From assembly GCA_029718625.1 (NCBI GenBank), contig CM056385.1:25798895-25862894 (forward strand): a stretch of 64,000 bases of DNA. The letters are read 5' to 3'. Source of the stretch: Synaphobranchus kaupii (taxonomy: Eukaryota; Chordata; Actinopteri; Anguilliformes; Synaphobranchidae). The notes under the pieces are model-generated. The model had not been told where the DNA came from. It did not search any database and worked only from the letters and a program-made list of their open reading frames with translations. Positions 61,001-64,000 of this stretch are shown piece after piece (position 1 is the stretch's first letter; the number at the start of each line of letters is the position of its first letter). Made by a program: the position numbers and the translations under genes.

Positions 61001-61628
61001 GGAAACACATTCAGCCATGCCATGGACAGGTTTGATACGGACAATGAGTTATGGATAAGTTACTAATATTAATAAAATAATTCACATCTTATCCCAAAAA
61101 GGTTGGGCTCCGAGTATAATGGCAACGGACAATCAAACAATACAGCGGCTCACTTTCCAGTTCTAAGGTGTGAGTATGACATTGATATTACTGGCCATTC
61201 CATCCTCCACTTAATTTTGTTCTGCTGCATGATAAGGTGAATGGAGGTGAGAGATATATTTTCAATTAATAACAATTAACCATGACATGCTAATTACAAG
61301 AATGAAATCGAGGGAGAGATTACTTTCAAATGCTGCCATCACTGAGTAATGACCTGTCTGTGCAATCAATGTCCTGCTGTAATTACATTACTTCATAAAG
61401 TAGCAAAGTCATGAATAACAGACTACAGTAACAGTCAGATTAGAGAATCTTCTTTGATCTTCATTGTGCCCTTCTCATTTGTCGACATTTCTTTAAAAAT
61501 GTTCCACAGGGAAAAGTTTTAGCAACACATTTGTTAATACTGAGGAAAATTTTTTAGCAAATTGTAGATGATTCATTTCCACATGAGAGACGGGGGGTGG
61601 GGTGGAACTACGATCATGAAGAAGAGCA
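58096..61628. other. Unassigned non-coding DNA
   Basis: No gene recognised. A run of 14 G occurs near 58313-58327. The sequence is AT-rich with scattered short open frames lacking domains. Confidence 0.45.
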
Positions 61629-61632
61629 TTAA

Positions 61633-62135
61633 ATGGGTAATAAACACCGGCTTTTGTTCCGTTTCCGCCCACTTCACAATTTCAAAAGACGCCAAGTGAG
61701 AGACTCGAGTGAGAGAGCACAGACGGGAGGAGGGAGGAGTTACAGTTGGGGGGAGGGGCGATAAATCCATTCGTAACGCATCATAATCACGTAGGCGGAG
61801 CCAGCACGGGGGGAAAACCGTTTGAAATGAAAGGGCTAACATTCATTTGCGCAGTTGGAATAGCCATCAATGAACAAGAGGGGGAGATGGGGCGTTGACT
61901 GGCTTATGGGGAAAAGAGGTTTTACCTTTTTTTCACTTCATGGATAGGGGCGTGGCTCAAACGAAACTTTTCACTTTGGGTTGCAGCGAATGCCTCTTTT
62001 TTGGCATAAAATTCAGCGGCAGGGCCTAATTACATTTTTGTTTTTTTTAACAATAGGATATATGTGATTTATGAAATGGAGACAAGATACTCGGCTTTAT
62101 ATCTCAAAATATGTGATTTAGTGTTTATTACCCCT
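61633..62135. mobile_element. TTAA-flanked MITE (Kolobok- or piggyBac-like)
   Basis: The left end ATGGGTAATAAACACCGGC and the right end in reverse complement AGGGGTAATAAACACTAAAT share 14 of the first 15 bases. TTAA occurs exactly outside each (61629-61632, 62136-62139). Length 503 bp, non-coding, GC-richer than its surroundings at the left. An AGGG start with TTAA duplication suggests Kolobok more than piggyBac, but this is not proven. Confidence 0.7.
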
Positions 62136-62139
62136 TTAA

Positions 62140-63114
62140 AGAATTGTATTCGCAAAAATAAGGCAGCCCACTTCTCCAGTTCTCATATTCCCATTTGCCC
62201 TGTTCCTGATTTAGAAGCGAATTGCTTTTCTGTTTGTATTCTCACCTTGTGAAGGTGAGAAACTGCTGGAGAACGATGAGTGCAGCTATCCAGAACCTTC
62301 TTTGACGTCTGTGAACAGAAATGCTTTCCCCACCCCTGCACTTGTCAGCAGATTCAAAAGATTCTTTCATTTATATTATCTGAAATTTTACATTTAATCT
62401 GTATGTTAATAGATCCCAGTGGAACATCCTACGCAGGCAAATCAGAACTGAAGGCAGCCATTTGCGATCATTGTTGATTTCGGGGTTACTGCGGCGGCGT
62501 CTGCAGTCTCTGCCTCTGATGGAAATGTGTGGAAAAGCATAAACATAGCAGGGAAAACTACAGGAAGATTTATTCTGAAACACGAGGAACACAGCAGACC
62601 GTCTTCCCTGGAGTTTGATTGTTCCATTAAAAATACAGTTCATTGCTAGACAAAGTCCAATCTCTCACATGTGATTTTACTGCAATTACTTGTCATTTTC
62701 ACTGGTTCCATCCATATATTGTACTCAGACATGTGATTTGAGAACGTACAAGGTAATTTTAAATCATAATTGAACAATTACATTGTCATTTTCATTTATC
62801 CACGCTCCCATCCTGAGTGGTACAAGAATGATCATCTGACATGCTTGTGCTTCCCGACACCTCTCTGGCCATTGGTGTATCCATCCATTGTTTTGATGCC
62901 TGTCTGCTCTCACATGCAGACATATTTTATTTTATTTACTTATTTAATTCACAAATGGTTTCACATGCATAATTCCCAAGGACTCTGGTGTAAAACGTAT
63001 GTTCAATATTATTGTATCCCATTCTTCTTGACAAATTGCCATCAGAAAATGAGTCATCAAGACTTGACTAAGTATAAGATACCCTAGACAATTTTGCCCA
63101 GTGTGACAATATAC
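62140..63114. other. Unassigned non-coding DNA
   Basis: No supported gene. Short open frames on both strands have no recognisable domain. Confidence 0.45.
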
Positions 63115-63408
63115 ACAGTCATCAAATGCAAAGGATTTGCAACCAAGTACTAAATATGACAATTTTATTTAACATTATCTTAATTTGTCCAATTACTTTT
63201 GGTCCCCTAAAATGCGGGGACTATGCATGAAAATGGTCAAAAGGGTTCTCATTCTTACACGGATGACTGGATATGGATGTCAATACCCTTTAATTAAAGA
63301 CAGTCTTCACTTTAACCTCATATTTAACTTATATTGTTTCAACTGAAATCCAATGTGCTGGAGTACAGAGCCAAAACAACAACAGTTTCCAAATACGGAC
63401 TGCACTGT
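63115..63408 (-). mobile_element. Tc1-like hairpin family, copy F (one terminus)
   Basis: AAATGCAAAGGATTTGCAACC, CAATTACTTTTGGTCCCC, TAAAATGCGGGGACTATGCA, GGAGTACAGAGCCAAAACAAC and a final GGACTGCACTG followed by TA match the terminal region of copies C and D. Here the G-run has only four G, against 13-14 in copy D. The inner part and hairpin are missing. Confidence 0.82.
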
Positions 63409-63980
63409 ATATCTATGGTTTGAGAAAAGATGATTTGAAGAATCTCAATTTAAAGGAGGTGAAAATTAGTGGTGTAATTACTGTGTGTGGCATGAAAAGA
63501 TCATTTTGCAAGTTATAATATTATTATAAAAGTGTAACGAACAAGTACAAAGGCAAAATTGGAAAAAAAGCATTTAGGCAAGGAGGTGTTATTTGGCTTT
63601 TAAAAAATGTATTATAATATCCCAGACCTGATATTTTGTTCTAATAAAACTGTAGTCATGGGGCCGCACATTTTCCAACATGTCACTTCTACAGAGGGAA
63701 TTTAATTTAACCTGAGAATTCCATTTAATAAGCTAATTGGCAGTAAGCTGGTGCATTCAAGTCTATCTCAGATTCTTGTTTGACAATGGTACTGAACAGA
63801 CAAACCAGATTAATTTGTTAGCCTTTTTGATGTCTTATATTTGTCGTTAGTGATCTGTAATTTTGGATGAAATTTTCTAACTAACATTATAGCAGTTGAA
63901 GTTGCATTCTTGATGAAAAAAGTAGGCTACTTAATGGGTGTGTATTGTATGGGTTCATATAAAGCAGTATGATTACATTA
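63409..63980. other. Unassigned non-coding DNA
   Basis: AT-rich, nothing recognised. Confidence 0.45.
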
Positions 63981-64000
63981 TACACTGCCTGGCCAAAATA
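63981..64000 (+). mobile_element. Probable start of another Tc1/mariner-like element, cut by window end
   Basis: TA followed by CACTGCCTGGCCAAAATA matches a Tc1/mariner-like terminus common in fish genomes. Only 20 bp are visible. Confidence 0.5.

Noticed and set aside
62944..63162. Possible Tc1 transposase remnant (CQEEWDTI motif on the minus strand)
   Set aside because: The short motif resembles a C-terminal Tc1 transposase word, but the direction and distance from the nearby terminus do not fit, and neighbouring residues do not match.

Overview
The window looks like non-coding DNA from a teleost fish. The evidence is the repeat content: Tc1/Sleeping Beauty-type, PIF/Harbinger, hAT and piggyBac DNA transposons, a 5S rRNA-derived SINE, LINE-2-like 3' tails, several minisatellites and one 500-N assembly gap. 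I found no intact host gene and no convincing host exon. Open reading frames are short, lack recognisable domains outside transposon relics, and many lie inside tandem repeats. The species cannot be fixed from this sequence, and all family assignments come from remembered motifs, without any search.

Layout. 1-5.4 kb: two inverted relics of one Harbinger family, a 5S-derived SINE, a LINE tail and a small MITE. 7.7-9.7 kb: a 52-bp minisatellite of about 37 copies. 9.7-15.9 kb: mostly unassigned, with a CpG-rich stretch at 14.8-15.1 kb. 16.0-18.4 kb: a 2.5-kb element with GGGCYC-type termini. 18.7-19.6 kb: a 50-bp satellite. 21.5-24.6 kb: a 'CCCTTTCACAC'-type element, then a piggyBac-like element holding a hAT element that holds a LINE-2-like tail. 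26.6-27.3 and 31.2-33.2 kb: Tc1-like relics, a 30-bp satellite, and a Sleeping Beauty-type element whose interior is replaced by a hairpin sequence. 34.4-34.9 kb: assembly gap. 35.2-36.2 kb: a Tc1-like element carrying a hAT MITE. 39.0-40.2 kb: a second Harbinger relic, with transposase and Myb/SANT-like fragments on opposite strands. 41.8-45.5 kb: GA-rich repeat, small duplications and repeat fragments. 45.5-52.5 kb: largely unassigned. 52.5-58.1 kb: a 233-bp tandem duplication, then a three-level nest. 58.1-64 kb: mostly unassigned, with a TTAA-type MITE and Tc1-like ends.

The most informative structure is the nest at about 52.96-58.1 kb. A Tc1-like element is split by a GGGC-terminal element with a 3-bp target duplication (CAA). 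That element is split by a 2,560-bp LTR retrotransposon with a 5-bp target duplication (CTTCG). The retrotransposon has two 629-bp LTRs differing at about six positions by eye, and an 18-nt primer-binding site of the tRNA-Pro type. Its 1.28-kb interior shows no gag or pol and is largely a degenerate GGCTYGCTTTGT-type tandem repeat. It is a young non-autonomous LTR element that would need proteins from another element. A second recurring theme is a Tc1-like non-autonomous family, present six times, whose core is a long inverted repeat able to fold into a hairpin.
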